Positions 34,251-47,274 of a stretch of DNA of 64,000 bases are shown piece after piece. The translations under genes and the position numbers were made by a program. Origin of the DNA: Melieria omissa (Eukaryota > Arthropoda > Insecta > Diptera > Ulidiidae); NCBI GenBank assembly GCA_963971225.1, contig OZ020267.1, forward strand, positions 122,753,891-122,817,890, given 5' to 3'. The notes under the pieces are model-generated. The model made no database searches. It was not told where the DNA came from and saw only the letters and a list, made by a program, of their open reading frames with translations. How positions within the stretch are numbered: the first letter of the stretch is position 1; the number at the start of each line of letters is the position of its first letter.

Positions 34251-35030
34251 ATAAAAGTAAAAACAAAAATGAAACGCGCACAACGAACCTACGAGAACGA
34301 AAGCGAAATTTGTTGCATGTGTAATCGACAAGTGGAATATGTTTGTTGTTATTCAAACGGTTTTCGAGTTGTTGCGTATGTGTGAACCTTCTTGCTACCA
34401 AAACTTTTTTAGTCCCGATTTAGTCTCACCTCTTAATTTTCTATACAAATTATACATACAAAGTAGTTCAAACCTTATTTTTTATGTTATCTCACGTTGA
34501 CTGCATCCTCCCCCCGAAATATTTGGATCGACTATAAAACTACATACAAATTAAAAGGCATTTTACAAATATTAAAGAATTACTTTTTAAAATCCCCTCC
34601 GAAATATTTTTCTGGATCCGCACCTGCTCCTGTAACTCAAATAGTTAGAAACTGTGCGTAAACGCTTCGCTACCACACGAAATCGGCAAATGGGTACCGC
34701 AAAAAAAAAAAAACTGTGTAAACGTGTTTAATAGAGTTTAATTGCGATATTCCTAAACTTAGAGGTATGTGGTTCAAATAATCATTGCTGCCGACATTCA
34801 GGCGTTTTCATATTAATTTTGAATTGAAATTTTACCTAATAACCTCACTTTTAATGCATCATCGAATACTGCATTCAGCCAAAGTCCCAACGCACAAAGA
34901 ATTCATCTACCGAAATTTCCATATCTCAGCGACTGTCAATACAGAAAATACCGCAATAAATAAGTACCATAAAACAAAAACAAAATGCATACACACAAAC
35001 AATGGACTGGTTTGTGTCCACTTGACTGAT
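34251..35030. other. AT-rich DNA, no gene seen
   Basis: A poly-A run lies near 34700. No coding or repeat signature is recognised. Confidence 0.4.
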
Positions 35031-35820
35031 TTTCAAAAATAAACCGTAACAAGCCTGTAACTGAACTTGAAACGCAAAAACAACCGAAAACAGCGCCGCA
35101 CCGAAAAAACGAGCACGAGGAGAAAACGGATCACATTCGCAAAGGTCGTCTGTCCTTTGGACTCATACATCACGCCCGTGTGACATTTGCATTTGTATGC
35201 TGACAGCAAATGTCACAACAATGCAGTGCATGGCACCAACAATAACAACAACAACAACGCGGCCAAAGTGAAGAAAATGCGTTTCAACGGGCACACGCAT
35301 AAATTACGAACGGATTATCAGAAAAATGCTGCACGAGGGGAAAGAAAGACAACTCTGCCCATTCGTCGTGCACATCAATCGGGCGTTGAAAGCGAAAACG
35401 AAACGGCGACATTGGCCGTTGCTACGCTCATTGTTGTGCATTACCAATTTATACACGACCGGGAAGGGGTAAATTAAAATCAGATCAATTCCTCGATAGT
35501 GAATGCAGTTTCGCAGTCGTTGGCAACGCGTGCAGTGCGAGCTGCTGATAGTTGCTGCCAATGTCGTCCTTGACAATAGTCTGTCGACAAGTTATTGCGC
35601 TGTGCGGACACTAATGGGCGCGGAGGGCGAATGCGCAAATTACGGGAGATAAATGATAATGAGATGATGAGGGTAATTGTTGTAGGTATGTTGCGCTATG
35701 CTGCAATGACACTGGCAAAGGGTTGTTGATTGTTCGGCTCCTTTCACATTTGATGGACAATAGATAAGTGTTTGATTTGCATGAAACATTTTCCCATGCT
35801 TTGGACATTCGTATTATCGC
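35031..35820. promoter_or_regulatory. GC-richer block, candidate enhancer
   Basis: Mixed to GC-rich composition without transposon ends. A CAA triplet run is at about 35239-35256. Regulatory role inferred from position and composition. Confidence 0.25.
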
Positions 35821-36255
35821 ATGCGAGTTTTTAATTGGGAATTTTAGCTTGTTGAAATTTAGTCATGCTGCAAAACTTGAAACAAAAGAAAAAAACCTAA
35901 AAACAGTAGGAAATACGAAAATGCTTCACTTATTGCATTCAACATAACTTGAAAACGTCGTTAAGATGCTGCAATGAACAAATGGTTTAGACCCCTTGCG
36001 TGTTTTGTCTATGGCTGTGTATGTGAACAAGATTCAGACTAACGAAATTGGAATTCATATAAGACTTACGGCTAATAATCCTAATAAGCAACTAGTAAAG
36101 TCACACATAAAGCTACTCAACGATGAAAGATTTGCCAAATCAAAGCCTTTTCCGACATAAAGTCAGCTTTTGAATCAAATACGAATACGGGACAAGGCAA
36201 AAGTGAAAAATGACCAACTTAGTGGTGGTGACCGATACTTCTTTGCCATACTTAA

Positions 36256-36564
36256 CCCTTTCAATACTGCGGGGATATATAAGTTCCAGATAATGTTCAA
36301 AAATTACTGCTGCGAAAAGTATTCGCTTTTAAAGTGCTGGGATGGGACTAAACAGTAGTCTGTAGTCAGTACTTCATAACACGTGTTTTGGTTAGCATAA
36401 CCTAACTAATTCATACTTGGTATACGTTCAGAAGTGTAAGCGTGCTCTTTGTGCATAAAAAAAAAAATCTGAAATTATGCAAGCATGTTTTTTTACTTAT
36501 TTACAGCACATTCTGTTCAATTATACAGAAATATCTTCACTGGCCAAAAGTCGTGTTGAAAGGG
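36256..36564. mobile_element. TTAA-flanked MITE, CCCTTTCAA ends
   Basis: TTAA lies outside both ends (36252-36255, 36565-36568). The ends are CCCTTTCAATACTGC and, reverse complemented, CCCTTTCAACACGAC. The length is 309 bp. The start resembles the MITE at 31990 (CCCTTTC). Confidence 0.7.
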
Positions 36565-36671
36565 TTAATGCACTTACGTATTTATTTTGATAGGGATAGC
36601 AAAATAATCCAAAAGATAGAAAAACTAAAGGATCTCATGTTCTCTGTAGCCAAAGACAAACCAGATGATGT

Positions 36672-37030
36672 TAACCCTTTGCTATTTTGTTGCCTTATGG
36701 CAACATGCTACTTTGTGGACGTTTGAATCTTTTATGTTTTCAAGATTACATTTGTTTGTTCATGCGTAGAATAATTTGAAATTCTATAAATAATACAAAA
36801 TTAATAAACTGAATATTAAGGTTAAAAGAAGGGAAGTATACAAGTTTTTTGAATGTAATATCTTTACATGCTAAAGGAAAAAGAAGCAGAAAAAGTAAGA
36901 GAACATCTTATTTGGACTTTTCATTTAATTTTGAAAATGAAGAAATATTCGATTTTTAGTTATGCGTAAAAAATTTTATTTTTAAGTGGTTGTTGTCATA
37001 TGGCGACACGCTAAAAAACTGGGTTAGGTA
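36672..37030. mobile_element. Relative of the TTAACCCTT MITE at 17118
   Basis: The left end is TTAACCCTTTGCTATTTTGT. Homology with 17117-17460 runs through CTTTGTGGACGT, AATAAACTGAATATT, AAGTATACA and AAGAAGCAGAAAAA. The right end is unclear and abuts the mariner-like fragment. Confidence 0.55.
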
Positions 37031-37036
37031 ATAAAA

Positions 37037-37789
37037 ATGTTTATTTCATAATAAAGAAGAAGGTATGCCGTTAATAATGAAATACAACATCAGCCAAATG
37101 GCCACCACGACCACGCTTACAGGACCATATCCTTTTCATGAAATTTTCCATAACCAAATTGCAATGGCTGCCCTATGTCCTCGATAGCCTCACGAATTCT
37201 ATCTTTGAGGTCTTGAATCGACGTTGGGCTGTTGGCGTTTATCTTATCTTTCACGTGGCCCCAAAGGAAGAAGTCGCAAGGTGTTAAATCACAAGATCTC
37301 GGTGGCCAATTGTGATCACCTCTTCCAGAGATAACATAGTCCGGAAACTTTTCCCGTAAAAGAGCAATGGTTTCGTTGCTTGTGTGGCACGTAGCGCCGT
37401 CCAACTCCGACCATAAAAAATCATCATTCCAAAGAACGATGAGGAATCGACAAACCTGGGTTTTCTTCAACACTTTGGGCTACAGCAGCAATATTCTCAG
37501 TTGTTCTTGAGCGACGTGCACGGGTTTTATTCTTCACATCACCAATTTTTCCACCAATTTCTGTATTGCGGTCCGACAAGGTGCTTTAGTTTTGCGAACT
37601 GTGACTGCAAGATTTTCACAATTTTTATAGTGAATTTTAATAATTTCAATGCATTGTTGAAGCGTGTATCGTTCCATTTTTAGTAATGGCGTAGTTTCTA
37701 CTTGTCAAATGTCAAAGAATAAAAGCTTCAAAAGTGACAGCTACCGAAATACCGGATGATTCAAAATAACACCTCTTGTTGGAAAACCC
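37037..37789 (-). mobile_element. mariner-like transposon, truncated at its 3' end
   Basis: Reading on the minus strand from 37789, the terminal repeat begins GGGTTTTCCAACAAGAGGTG, as at 50468. A transposase follows with MERYTLQQCIEIIKIHYKN as its helix-turn-helix start. After an internal deletion come the catalytic-domain pieces: WSELDGATCHTSNETIALLR and NWPPRSCDLTPCDFFLWG. Homology to the other copy stops near 37037, so the 3' terminal repeat is lost. Confidence 0.8.
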
Positions 37790-38745
37790 TATAGCTTGCA
37801 GAAATGATTTAGGGAAAAACCTTTTCGTACTAGCATAGACAATAGAACAAAGATTATACGATTCTTTCTGATTTTGTTCCAGGTCTTAAAGAGATGCTTC
37901 CGCTGCCAATTTAAATAAAGTATTAATTAACTATTTATTTTATTCCGCAATATGTGTAAACAAATTTTTAAAAAAGATATCCTCATACTTTTTTTATAGT
38001 TGTGAAACTCATAAATGTAGCTAAGCCTTTCTTACTTTTCGAAATAAATAAAGAAAGTTAGGCCTTTTGTGGTGATGGGATGGAGCGCCAAAGTCAGGTT
38101 AAAGTTGAGAGAGTGTTCGTCAGTAGTATTACGGCCGCTTCAGTGATGTTACCCCTTAAAGTGTCTTAAAGTGCCGAATTGTTTAATACAGTTTTTGACT
38201 CAGACCGACACAAATCTTTTCTACACCTTGTTACATACATATGTACATATATACATATGTATGTAGGTCATTTGATTCGTCGTAATTTCGCTTCGTCCCT
38301 CGAACCTTGTTGCATTTCTGGCACATTGGAAACCTAGAACAATTTTGTTTTAGCAAAATTATTAATTTTTAATTTTAATATTTGGTTTGGAAAAAACCAA
38401 ATATTAAAATTAAATAATAAAAAATTTATTGCACATTTGCAGTGCAGACCGATTTAATAAATTTAATGCAAATATAGATTTTTCTACATACACACACACA
38501 TAGGTATGGATTGTTGGTATTTTGGTAACGTGTTATTCGCTTTGGAAAATTAATAGTCACTATGTATACAAGTATTTCGCCTCTTGGACATAGATATGTA
38601 AATCATGGCTCGAGTGTTGTTGTTAAATTTGTATCGAATTCATGTAATTACGTAGTATGTAAGATTTTTCATGTGTAAATACTAGCAAAAAATAATGACA
38701 ATAAATTGATTCGTGTATCGATTTCAAATGAAATTACAAGTTTGT
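37790..38745. other. AT-rich DNA with a perfect hairpin
   Basis: At 38370-38412 two perfect 19-bp arms (TAATTTTAATATTTGGTTT and its complement) surround a 5-bp loop. The rest shows no gene. ATGTAT-rich repeats occur near 38236-38265. Confidence 0.5.
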
Positions 38746-40320
38746 GCACTTTAAGCGTTTCCCACCGCAACGCTGCAATTTCGGTTCATTAAAATTGTAA
38801 AAGATACCGTACGTACGAGCGCCGTGTGCGGCTGCTGTGCGACCGCTGCGCCATAGAGTTCGCCGTCGCCCTGGGTTACGGTAGCTGCGAAATTTTCCAA
38901 ACTTTCTAATTGCGGGTAATTTATTCGCATTCGCCGCGATGAGATAATGATGCCAATAAATTGCAATGGCTTTTAATGCATCGTTATTACAAACTTATCT
39001 TAAAGGAATATTAAATTGCATTTAATGAAGGCCGTGAGCGCCGCTGCTGCCTGCACAGATTCAAATCGAATTGTACGGCAAACACAAATATCTACATGTG
39101 TTCATTTTAACTGTGCACATTCACACGAACCATATATGTGTGGTGTGTGCATATATGTGAGTCGAGTGTGTCGATGGTGTGGTGCGTGGTGCTGCAGTGG
39201 ACTCGCACGAATCGGTCAATCGGTGCTGAGCTGCGACATCTCGCCGCCATTAACGAAAATCTCTTGCGACATTTTGCGTTTCATTATATCATTATTAAAT
39301 TGTTGCTGCTTCGCTGCTGCTGCTGCGCGTGTTTTTTGCGCCGCACAGTTGAGTTGGAAAGTAAGAAATAACAATGAAAATGCAGCACAACGAACGGCAA
39401 AGAAATTACTGTGCACTTGTGCGCTTTTGGCCTTAACTTTAGCCTCTGTCGCGCTCGCTCGTTGCCCCGCACCGCACCGCACCGCATAATCAAAATTCCT
39501 GCCGGCATATTTTGCGTTTCGCCTCATTCTGAGTCGCAGGCTCGCCCGACATACCGTTCGCCGGACCGGCTGGTGTTTTCTCCCTGGCTGCGATGCGACC
39601 TCTTCTGCCATTTGCGCGCCAGTTGTGCGGCCGGCCGAGGTCCCTGATTTCCTGTCCCCTTGATTGCGCTGTTGTGGGGCTTGGCGCTTTTTTCCGCTTC
39701 ACTCGCTCGTCGTATGGGAAAAATTCCAGCGCAGTCCAATCAGTCTGCAGCGGGCTTTGACATGGAAAAGAAATCAGTGCACTCGCTGCTTATCTTCGGC
39801 AAATACACGTACGCGTCTGCGTACCCAGCCAAACATATTTACGTATGTATGAATGTATGTATGCTTGTCCACACACCCTGCCAGTGCAATTTGTATGGGT
39901 CCCCGAGGTGAAGGTCCGCGCTGTGCTGCGCTAGCCTGGCAGTAAGTGCACAGGCGGCGCGCGCAGGCGCAAACGCTGCGGAGCAGAAGGAGAACGCACA
40001 GTTTTTTGCAGTGTAAAAAGGTTAAAAGTTTTCTGGACAAACAGACAAACAAACAACCTGACGCAGAAATCAAATATGGCCGCGCGGTGCGTGTGTGCGT
40101 ACGAACTGTGGGAAAATTGTTCAATTTTAATTGTCCGCCGCAGCTTCGAAGAGGCAGCGCTGACTTTTTATTTATGTAACTTTTGTTGTACGCCGGTTTG
40201 TTTACCTGTGTTTGTCAATTGGCTGCTTTTGTTTGAACATGGGTTTATTGTCTGCGCGCTGATGGATTTCAACGCCTCGCTGTTCGATGAAATGGTGGGC
40301 GACATACCACTTTGATATAT
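38746..40320. promoter_or_regulatory. GC-richer block, candidate enhancer
   Basis: A long GC-rich block without repeat ends. It has many overlapping frames on both strands, the longest 157 codons at 39016, none with a domain or homology I can see. A coding role cannot be excluded, but the block resembles the others in this interval. Confidence 0.3.
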
Positions 40321-40980
40321 ATGTGCGTAGGTGTGCGTGTAAATTTATTAAGTGAATATTTGACTTATAACCATTGAATAGCCGGTGTTAAGCAGTCAAT
40401 GTTGGGATATTCTGCTGGGAATGTGTACGTCAAAGTGGTGATTTGTCTCAAAGAATTCAAACAACTCTCTACACCTTACATCAATTTCGATTTTAGACCA
40501 TTTGAATAAGTTTCAAGTTTTTTATTTTTTTTTATCTATTTAAGCCTATCGAAAAATAAATACCTACAGGATAGAATATATAATTAGAAAGACTTAGTAT
40601 TACAATTTAACTAAATAAAATAGGGTTTGATAACTTCTTTGAGCTTTTCTTTACAAATAGAAAAATCAATTGAATAAGAAGCTTAAGTAATAAACGACAT
40701 TTCTAAGTCTATGAGTCAATATCACAGCTTCAATAACTTAATGTGTAGTTAGGATCAACAGAATCGAGCGGGAAAGCAAAGTTATTAGTTTATGAGGTCC
40801 GTTACCATTGCAGGCAGTTCAAGGTATCAAAAAATTTTTCATGTCGTCTTGTGAGCAAAGTATTGAATATTTTACAAAGAGGTTTTGACAGATAAAAGAT
40901 CATATACAGATACCCACAGGGCTGCCATAAACTGAAAAAAAATTTTTTGAGTTATGACGTTCTTGCAGCGAAGGAGCGAT
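40321..40980. other. AT-rich spacer
   Basis: Nothing is recognised. Confidence 0.4.
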
Positions 40981-40988
40981 ATGTATAT

Positions 40989-41461
40989 CACCGTGCGACA
41001 AAAATGAAATTTTTTTTTCACACTGGAAAAATCCATATGGGCGTGAGACTAGAGATCAAACATAGTAATACTGCGTGCTCAGTTTTTCATTTTTATATCC
41101 TTTGTCCTTTTAAAAGAACTTCAGAATTTTGAAGGGGATAAAAAATAATAAAAAATATAAACGGTCCTTTGAAAAATTTAATCCTTTATATCCTTGAAAA
41201 TTTATGTAGAATTTTCTTGAAAAGTAAGTATGTTAAAACCCAAAATCTCCTTGATCACATGTCAAAATTCTACACAAATTTTCAAGGATATAAAGGATTA
41301 CAATTTTCAAAGGACCGTTTTCATATCCTTTTGGTACAAATAGATAAAAAATAAATTTTATTTAAACTCTTAAGCCTTTCCTCTTTCATTTGATATACAT
41401 ATCGGCATATTCTAACGAGGTTAGGATTTTTTTTCAGTGTGAAAAATGCTGTCGCACGGTG
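40989..41461. mobile_element. Foldback element with CACCGTGCGACA ends
   Basis: The ends are perfect inverted CACCGTGCGACA (40989-41000 and 41450-41461), with further inverted similarity inward. Inside is a second hairpin whose arms of about 60 bp (41159-41216 and 41261-41322) share ACGGTCCTTTGAAAA and ATCCTTTATATCCTTGAAAA, separated by about 44 bp. It has no coding frame. No clear target duplication was identified. Confidence 0.65.
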
Positions 41462-42825
41462 CATTCAGTGTAGGGATAAGGGACAGCAAGGATGAGGAAA
41501 CCTCTATCTAAATACATTCTGGAATACTACCAAATGCCTTAAAGAGATTGCTTCAAGAGAAAGGAATTTGAAAATGTGATAAAAACAACTTGTTTGTTAA
41601 TTATCGTGTTTTCGAGTACTATGCACATAATTCTATTCATTAATTCATCTATTTTAAACCTTTTGACCCAGAATTTTACCCTGTGTCTCGATATTACTTA
41701 TTGGTATTTAAATCATGAAACATTTTCCTATGAAGTCATTTGCGGTCGCCAGACCTCTATGTTAGGGCTCTAGAGTTTACTTTTGAACAATTTGAGCTTT
41801 AAACGGGTTAAATAAATTTTGTATCAATTTTTTTAATTACAGAAAAATTATTTAGTATTTACAGAAAAATACAAAATTATCACTTTTTGATTTTATTTAA
41901 CCATTATTAAAGAAACAGGGCTTAGATCAAACGCACCCAATTTGTAGATTTCAATTAGAACACAAACTTTCTCTGATATCGCTGCAAATTATTGGAAATT
42001 ATTTTTGGCATAACGGTAACATTTTTGTAATTGGTTTTGAATTCACTTCTAAAAATATTAATTTGTTGGTGCATACTTAAGTTTAACCCATAGATCAATC
42101 GTAGCTTTTACTATAAGATCACAAATAGGTGAAGTTGCTCTCAGGCAACTTTTGAGGTCGAAATGGTTGGGAAATGGGTTAGTCAAAACAACGCATGCTT
42201 TAAATGCTCCTATCTTGCGTTCTTTAATTGAGTTTAATAGAATTTCGAAAAACGCTTAGTGAAGTTTGCGTCTTCCAAAGCGATTGTTTTGAATCTCTTG
42301 TACCTTGTTTCTAGTTAATTTTATGATTAATTTTATCCTTAGTTTGTTCCTTATTAGTCTGTGCGATCCAATTGTATTGGACTAATCAATTAAATTAAAT
42401 AAATTAAAATAAATAAATAAAAAAAATTAAATTAATAAATTACATGAAATTCGATCTTTTCATTGACCAACGATCAAAAGTGATACAGTTTAATTTATTT
42501 TTATTCTTTATGGAAAACTTCAAGGAAAACGTTTTTAATAGATTTTGCACGATGTACTGCATTTATTACAAGGTGAACATAATTGATAAATAGATTAGTT
42601 TGTGTTTGTGTTATTTACCAAATCCGCATACTTTTTGTTCATGTCAGTTGCGACCTGCTCGTTGATTTTGTAGTATATTTCTTTAATTTAAAATCTGACA
42701 TTCATTCATCAGTCCATTACTTTTCCTCACCTGGGAAATCCATTACCATCCAAAAGCTTTAAATCATTTGTGCTTAGCAATGTCGTAGTAGCTACATTCA
42801 TCTAGTTTTAAACCGACAGTGAACA
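41462..42825. other. AT-rich DNA, no gene seen
   Basis: A TAAATTAAATAAA low-complexity run at 42385-42440 could be the 3' tail of an old retroelement. Nothing else is recognised. Confidence 0.4.
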
Positions 42826-44045
42826 TAACCTTTAAGACGCTCCACGCCTATGCGGCACTCACAGTATTCAGTTGCAGAACATTCAACTGAAGCGATGCTG
42901 TTCTGGCACAAGATTCCTGAAATTCCTCGCAACTTGGCTGGAATTTGCGAATTTGAAAAATGTCTGCGGCAGCGAAGCGCAGCAGGAGAAGTGCCTGTGG
43001 AAGCGAAATGTTGCGTTAGCAGTAAAACAGTGAAAAATTGCAATTAAAAATAGTTTCGAGTGGCTTTCAACGCACAAGCAGCATTTCACAATAACAACAA
43101 CACCAACGCCAACAATAGCAGCGGTTGCAACATTGCCAACATGTGGTGGCAGCCGCAAGAGCGTAAAAAGTAGAAATAAAGCAGAGAAACACCAACAAAA
43201 TTACAGTGGAAAAAAGGAATAAAGTTCAAGTGCAGCTTGAATGTTCAAGCGGCCATCTTGTTGTTGGATTTGTTGCTGCAGATGGCGGAAGCATTGTCAG
43301 CGAGCACCAGCCAGCAACAGGACGTGCAATGCATCGGCCAGCTGGCAAAGCGGCAAGCAGGCATTGAGGGTGCAGCAGCTCAGCCAACCAAATTATAACG
43401 TGCACTCGAAATGTTCATTTCTACAATTACAACAAGTTAATGGCAGCAGCAGCACCAGCCGCAGTCGCAGCAACAGCAACGCCAGCAGCCCCAATTCAAG
43501 CAGCAACAGTTTTTTCCATTCCACTGTTTTGTTGTTGCTGTAAAGGGCGGGTCTGAGTGAAGGAAAAAGCACAAAACAAAACGAAAAGAAGAAGAAGAAG
43601 AACTTCAACTTTGAAAAAATCCCCCCATTTAATTCCCTCAAATTGCATTCGGTTGCAATCAGTGCCAGGTACTTGCGCTCCGCTTCCCGCTCCTCCTGCC
43701 GGCAGTGCGTGAGCCTTCAGGTTGGAGCGGAGCAGAGCGCTTCGCCCAATGGGACAAGTGTCAGGCTCACAGCAGACTCCATCATCGAGAACTCATCAGC
43801 GCAACGCTCTGCTATCGCCGCGCTGCAATCGCTGTTCGCTGTTCGGTGGTGATTGAATGACGTTCGTCCAGTGCGGACGCGTTTCGTGTCGCTGGGCGCT
43901 GCAAGTGACTGCAGTTGTTGCACGCAAAAGCGCAGACATGTAAAATTGCATCGATCGGCTGTCGTTGACCGACCAATAAGAGCGCTAATGAATGCGTGCC
44001 GCAGAATTTCGTACAACATTGAATAAATCCGTGCAATTAGCATGG
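42826..44045. promoter_or_regulatory. GC-richer block with CAG-rich tract
   Basis: It contains a CAG/CAA-rich tract at about 43441-43515 that reads as polyglutamine or polyserine depending on frame, the kind of opa repeat seen in fly exons and untranslated regions. No gene structure is convincing. It could be an untranslated exon or a regulatory block. Confidence 0.25.
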
Positions 44046-44466
44046 CTTAAGTGGCACCTAAGTTCTCTAATATACGTGAATACAAAATTTATAAAGTTGA
44101 GGTAAAATATGAATACATGAAATAAGATAAAATATGAATATATGAAAGCACTTGCATACTTTCAATTTATTCAGGGACGTAGCCAGAACTTGGTTATGGA
44201 GGGGTTTACAATTTTTGTTTTCATGCAAATTCAGTATTATAAGAAATTAAAATATTATGTTATACTATTAATTTCTTCTATATTATATTTTTTTATTTAC
44301 ATTCTTATATTTTAATATTATACAAAAGGGGGTTTTCTGGTGGCGCCACCCATATGCAACTTGTGTTGGAAATTTGCATTTTTGCCTGAATTTCAGTCGA
44401 ACTTTCATGATGTTCGGTTTACTGAAGGCGAAGTTATTGCATCTGAAGTGAAACAATGTTTGTGTC

Positions 44467-45135
44467 ATCGGTACAAAAGTGAGCATCAAACAAACATTCA
44501 ATATTAAGATTTGTTTCAATCTTGGTAAAACTTTAGCCGAAACATTTCCCTTGATAAACCATGGTGCTGATTGTTTATTCCAAAGAATATTTATGGCTCG
44601 CTGTTTACGCGAGATTTCAAAACGATCGTGAGAACATAAATGATGACCAACATGTTGGACAACTGAAATCCGCGATCACCACACATTCCATCAAAACTGT
44701 GCATGAATTTGTTGGAAATGTTTCCCAACATTTCATTGGAATTGAGCATCTACAAAAGATCATTTTATCGAATTTTAAGCCAACATTTAACTATCGAAAA
44801 GTGTGTGCACATTTTGTTCTGCAGAAGTTGACTAATGGCATCTCATCGATCGCATCGAGCACTCAAGACCAATTTTTTGACCACAAATTGCATTTAACTA
44901 TCAACCACTCCTCGTATTCACCGTGCAACTTTAACAATTTCGGAAAAATATTTTTGCCGGTGATAATTAAGCGAAAGTAAAGCATTTTGTGAACCTGCAA
45001 TCTATCCAAAAGGTCTGAGCCGGCATCCTAAAGGACTCTCGCCCAACACCCATTAGACATGCTTTCGGGCCGTGGAAATCACTGAATTGAGTCCGAAGGG
45101 AACTACTTTGAATAAAACTAATCGGTTTTGCCGAA
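44467..45135 (+). pseudogene. Decayed mariner-like transposase
   Basis: The plus strand shows, across frameshifts, NIKICFNLGKTLAETF near 44500, ARFQNDRENINDDQHVGQLK near 44610, RKVCAHFVLQKLT near 44800, a DHKLHLTINHSSYSPCNF stretch near 44885-44935, and IESEGNYFE near 45085-45115. This is the order in mariner-family transposases of the class whose proteins end in a YFE motif. Stops and substitutions make it nonfunctional. Terminal repeats are not identifiable. Confidence 0.72.
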
Positions 45136-45459
45136 AAAGTTTGTTGTTGTTATTATTTGAAATTGTTTTAAGGTGGAAAAGACCGTTTATTCTCTAGTGT
45201 GGCAATTTACATATGTTGGCATGCAAAGTGATTGAAAATTTTGATGACTGATCTGCTTTCATTACACAGTCAGATCGAATTTACTATACTTCAGAATCAA
45301 CCCTATTCACTCCAAGCAATACTCAGCATTCAAAGAATATCAACTCATAGATTTTGCTTGGGAATAGTTCATTTGTAATTTATAAATTGTTAACTTGTAT
45401 TGTTTAATTTATAAATTGTTGTTATTATATGCTGATTGCAGGTTTGTAATTGAATTTAT

Positions 45460-45531
45460 GAAGATCATCGTTCTGAAGATATTTCGTCAAAAAAAGAAGA
45501 TCATCGTTCTGAAGATATTTTGTAAAAAAAA
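45460..45531. repeat. 36-bp tandem duplication
   Basis: GAAGATCATCGTTCTGAAGA begins at 45460 and again at 45496, with the following ATATTT-GT-AAAAA also repeated. Two copies, nearly identical. Confidence 0.8.
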
Positions 45532-45726
45532 AGATACAAGTAGAACTAAAAACAGTATGCTTAAAAGTAAATTAAGAGATCTTACGCACAATACGTTGTT
45601 TACCTACTACTATCCAGAACAACTCTAATAAAAACTACATTGAAATAAATGTGTGTAATGTATAAAGAACAATGTAAAGACGCATGTTACACACATTTCC
45701 AGTTATAAACTTTCCCTAATCGGGTG

Positions 45727-45833
45727 AATATATCGCACACGCACAACAAAAGTTAGGTTAGGGTGGCAGCTAGAAGAGCTCACAACAAAAGTGACACAAC
45801 TAAAAATTTTTTTGTAGTGCGTGTGCGATATAT
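45727..45833. mobile_element. Short TIR element related to 20221
   Basis: The ends are ATATATCGCACACGCACAAC and, reverse complemented, ATATATCGCACACGCACTAC, with an internal AAAGTGACACAACT. It is about 105 bp long and includes a TTAGGTTAGGGTGGCAGC insert-like stretch. Confidence 0.65.
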
Positions 45834-46034
45834 GAAATGCTAAATAAAAACATTATTTACACTTACAAAATTACACTTAGTTAACTGGTTTAACATGGTT
45901 TTTAGATATGCTTTAGGAGATACCAAATCTGTATTGCATTTGTTTTTTGAGAAGCTTGAATGTGTAAGAAGCAGCAAGGCTCTATAACTTTGTAAGAAAA
46001 TGAGCTTCTACTTTTAAAGGACATTATTAGTTAA

Positions 46035-47274
46035 GGGGGTCGTCTACGTACAGGGTAGGCCATTTGAAGTGGAAGCATTTGTTTTTGAAAAAGTGAGGAA
46101 AAAAAATGTTTTTTTTTTGTTTTCATCTCGATATTCATTTATTTTGGTCCAAGGCGAAATTTTCTAGGTAGTTTTTGAAAATGATATCGCGTAAATGGCC
46201 ACCATTAGCTTTGGCCGCAAAATGTGCCCTTTTTTCGGCATTTTCCATCACTTTTGCCAGTGTATGGCCGATATGGCTCTTATTTCGCGGCGTATGTTGG
46301 CTCTGAGTTGAGCTAGTGTCCTTGGCTTGTTGGTGTATACCTTGGACTTCAAGTAGCCCCATAAAAAAAAGTCTGGCGGCGTCAAATCGTCAAACAATTT
46401 TGTTTGTTTACGCATCCATTCAACGTGAAATGTGCCTCGTCTGACATGATGATTTTTCGCCAAATGTCACCTTCGTTCTCAGCCATTTCAATGGACCATT
46501 TGGCTGTTCCATAGTATAAATTGTCTTGGAATGACGCTTCCAACGCGCTATGTCATTAGTCGATCTGACAGCTCTGTCAAAAGTTATAGGGTTACCAGAT
46601 GGCCTACCCTGTACAAAGTTTTAAAAAATCCATTATTTCCAAAGGATTTGGGTAAACTCGTCACGGTTATTGAGCTGTAGAGCATTGAGCACGCTCGCTC
46701 ACGGTGTTTCCGCACGCTTCCTGTGAACTTTAAACGCGTTTTCCCGAAAGCCGTATTTTTCCAACTTGCACGATTTTAAGAAAATTTGTACACGCATCGA
46801 TTCGATTTCTTTTTTTACTTGCTCAGAAAACATGTTGCTATGAGTAGACACGAGCTTTTGAAAAACATTGTTTTTTTATTATAACAGACAATAAACATTT
46901 GAAAAAAAGGGAAAAAATAACTTTTTTTTCAAAAATGTCCACCATTTCGAGAGATTTTTGAATTTTACAAAAAGCTAGTGTCTAAGTATAGCTGATGTAA
47001 TATCAATTATAGATTAGTTTCATTTTTTGTTGTAGGTTACGTGGTTGGCCCAAAATCTTGCAGGGAAATTGATATTAAAATTCTGATGGGGGCAGGTTCA
47101 AGGTCATCCCGCACTCGAATATGTAGAAATATAATTTTTATGATCTTACCTCTTGAAAGATTACGATTAAATAAACAAAAAACAAAAAAAGTGAGTTAAT
47201 ATCTTTTTTCGTTCTTTCGTAATAAATTTTGAAAAAAAAGGCTCGAAAATTGGGCCGCTACGTAGACGACCCCC
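46035..47274. mobile_element. TTAA-flanked GGGGG-ended element carrying a mariner-type insertion
   Basis: TTAA lies outside both ends (46031-46034, 47275-47278). The ends share GGGGGTCGTCTACG. A TA-flanked element at 46051-46611 interrupts the left end 16 bases in. Without it the host element is about 680 bp. Internal sequence near 46730 resembles the element at 12665-13390. Confidence 0.75.
46051..46611 (-). mobile_element. Tc1/mariner-type deletion derivative
   Basis: TA flanks both ends. The ends share CAGGGTAGGCCAT. The minus strand encodes the tail of a transposase: DDLTPPDFFLWGYLKSKVYT, then a frame change, then KVMENAEKRAHFAAKANGGHLRDIIFKN. It lacks the N-terminal DNA-binding region and the first catalytic Asp. 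It lies inside the TTAA-flanked element at 46035-47274. Confidence 0.8.

Noticed and set aside
39016..39489. 157-codon plus-strand frame as a gene
   Set aside because: It has competing frames on both strands, no domain, no signal peptide and no splice context; it lies in a GC-richer non-coding block.
43241..43543. Serine/glutamine-rich frame as a protein
   Set aside because: Low-complexity CAG tract readable in all frames; no start context or splice sites identified.
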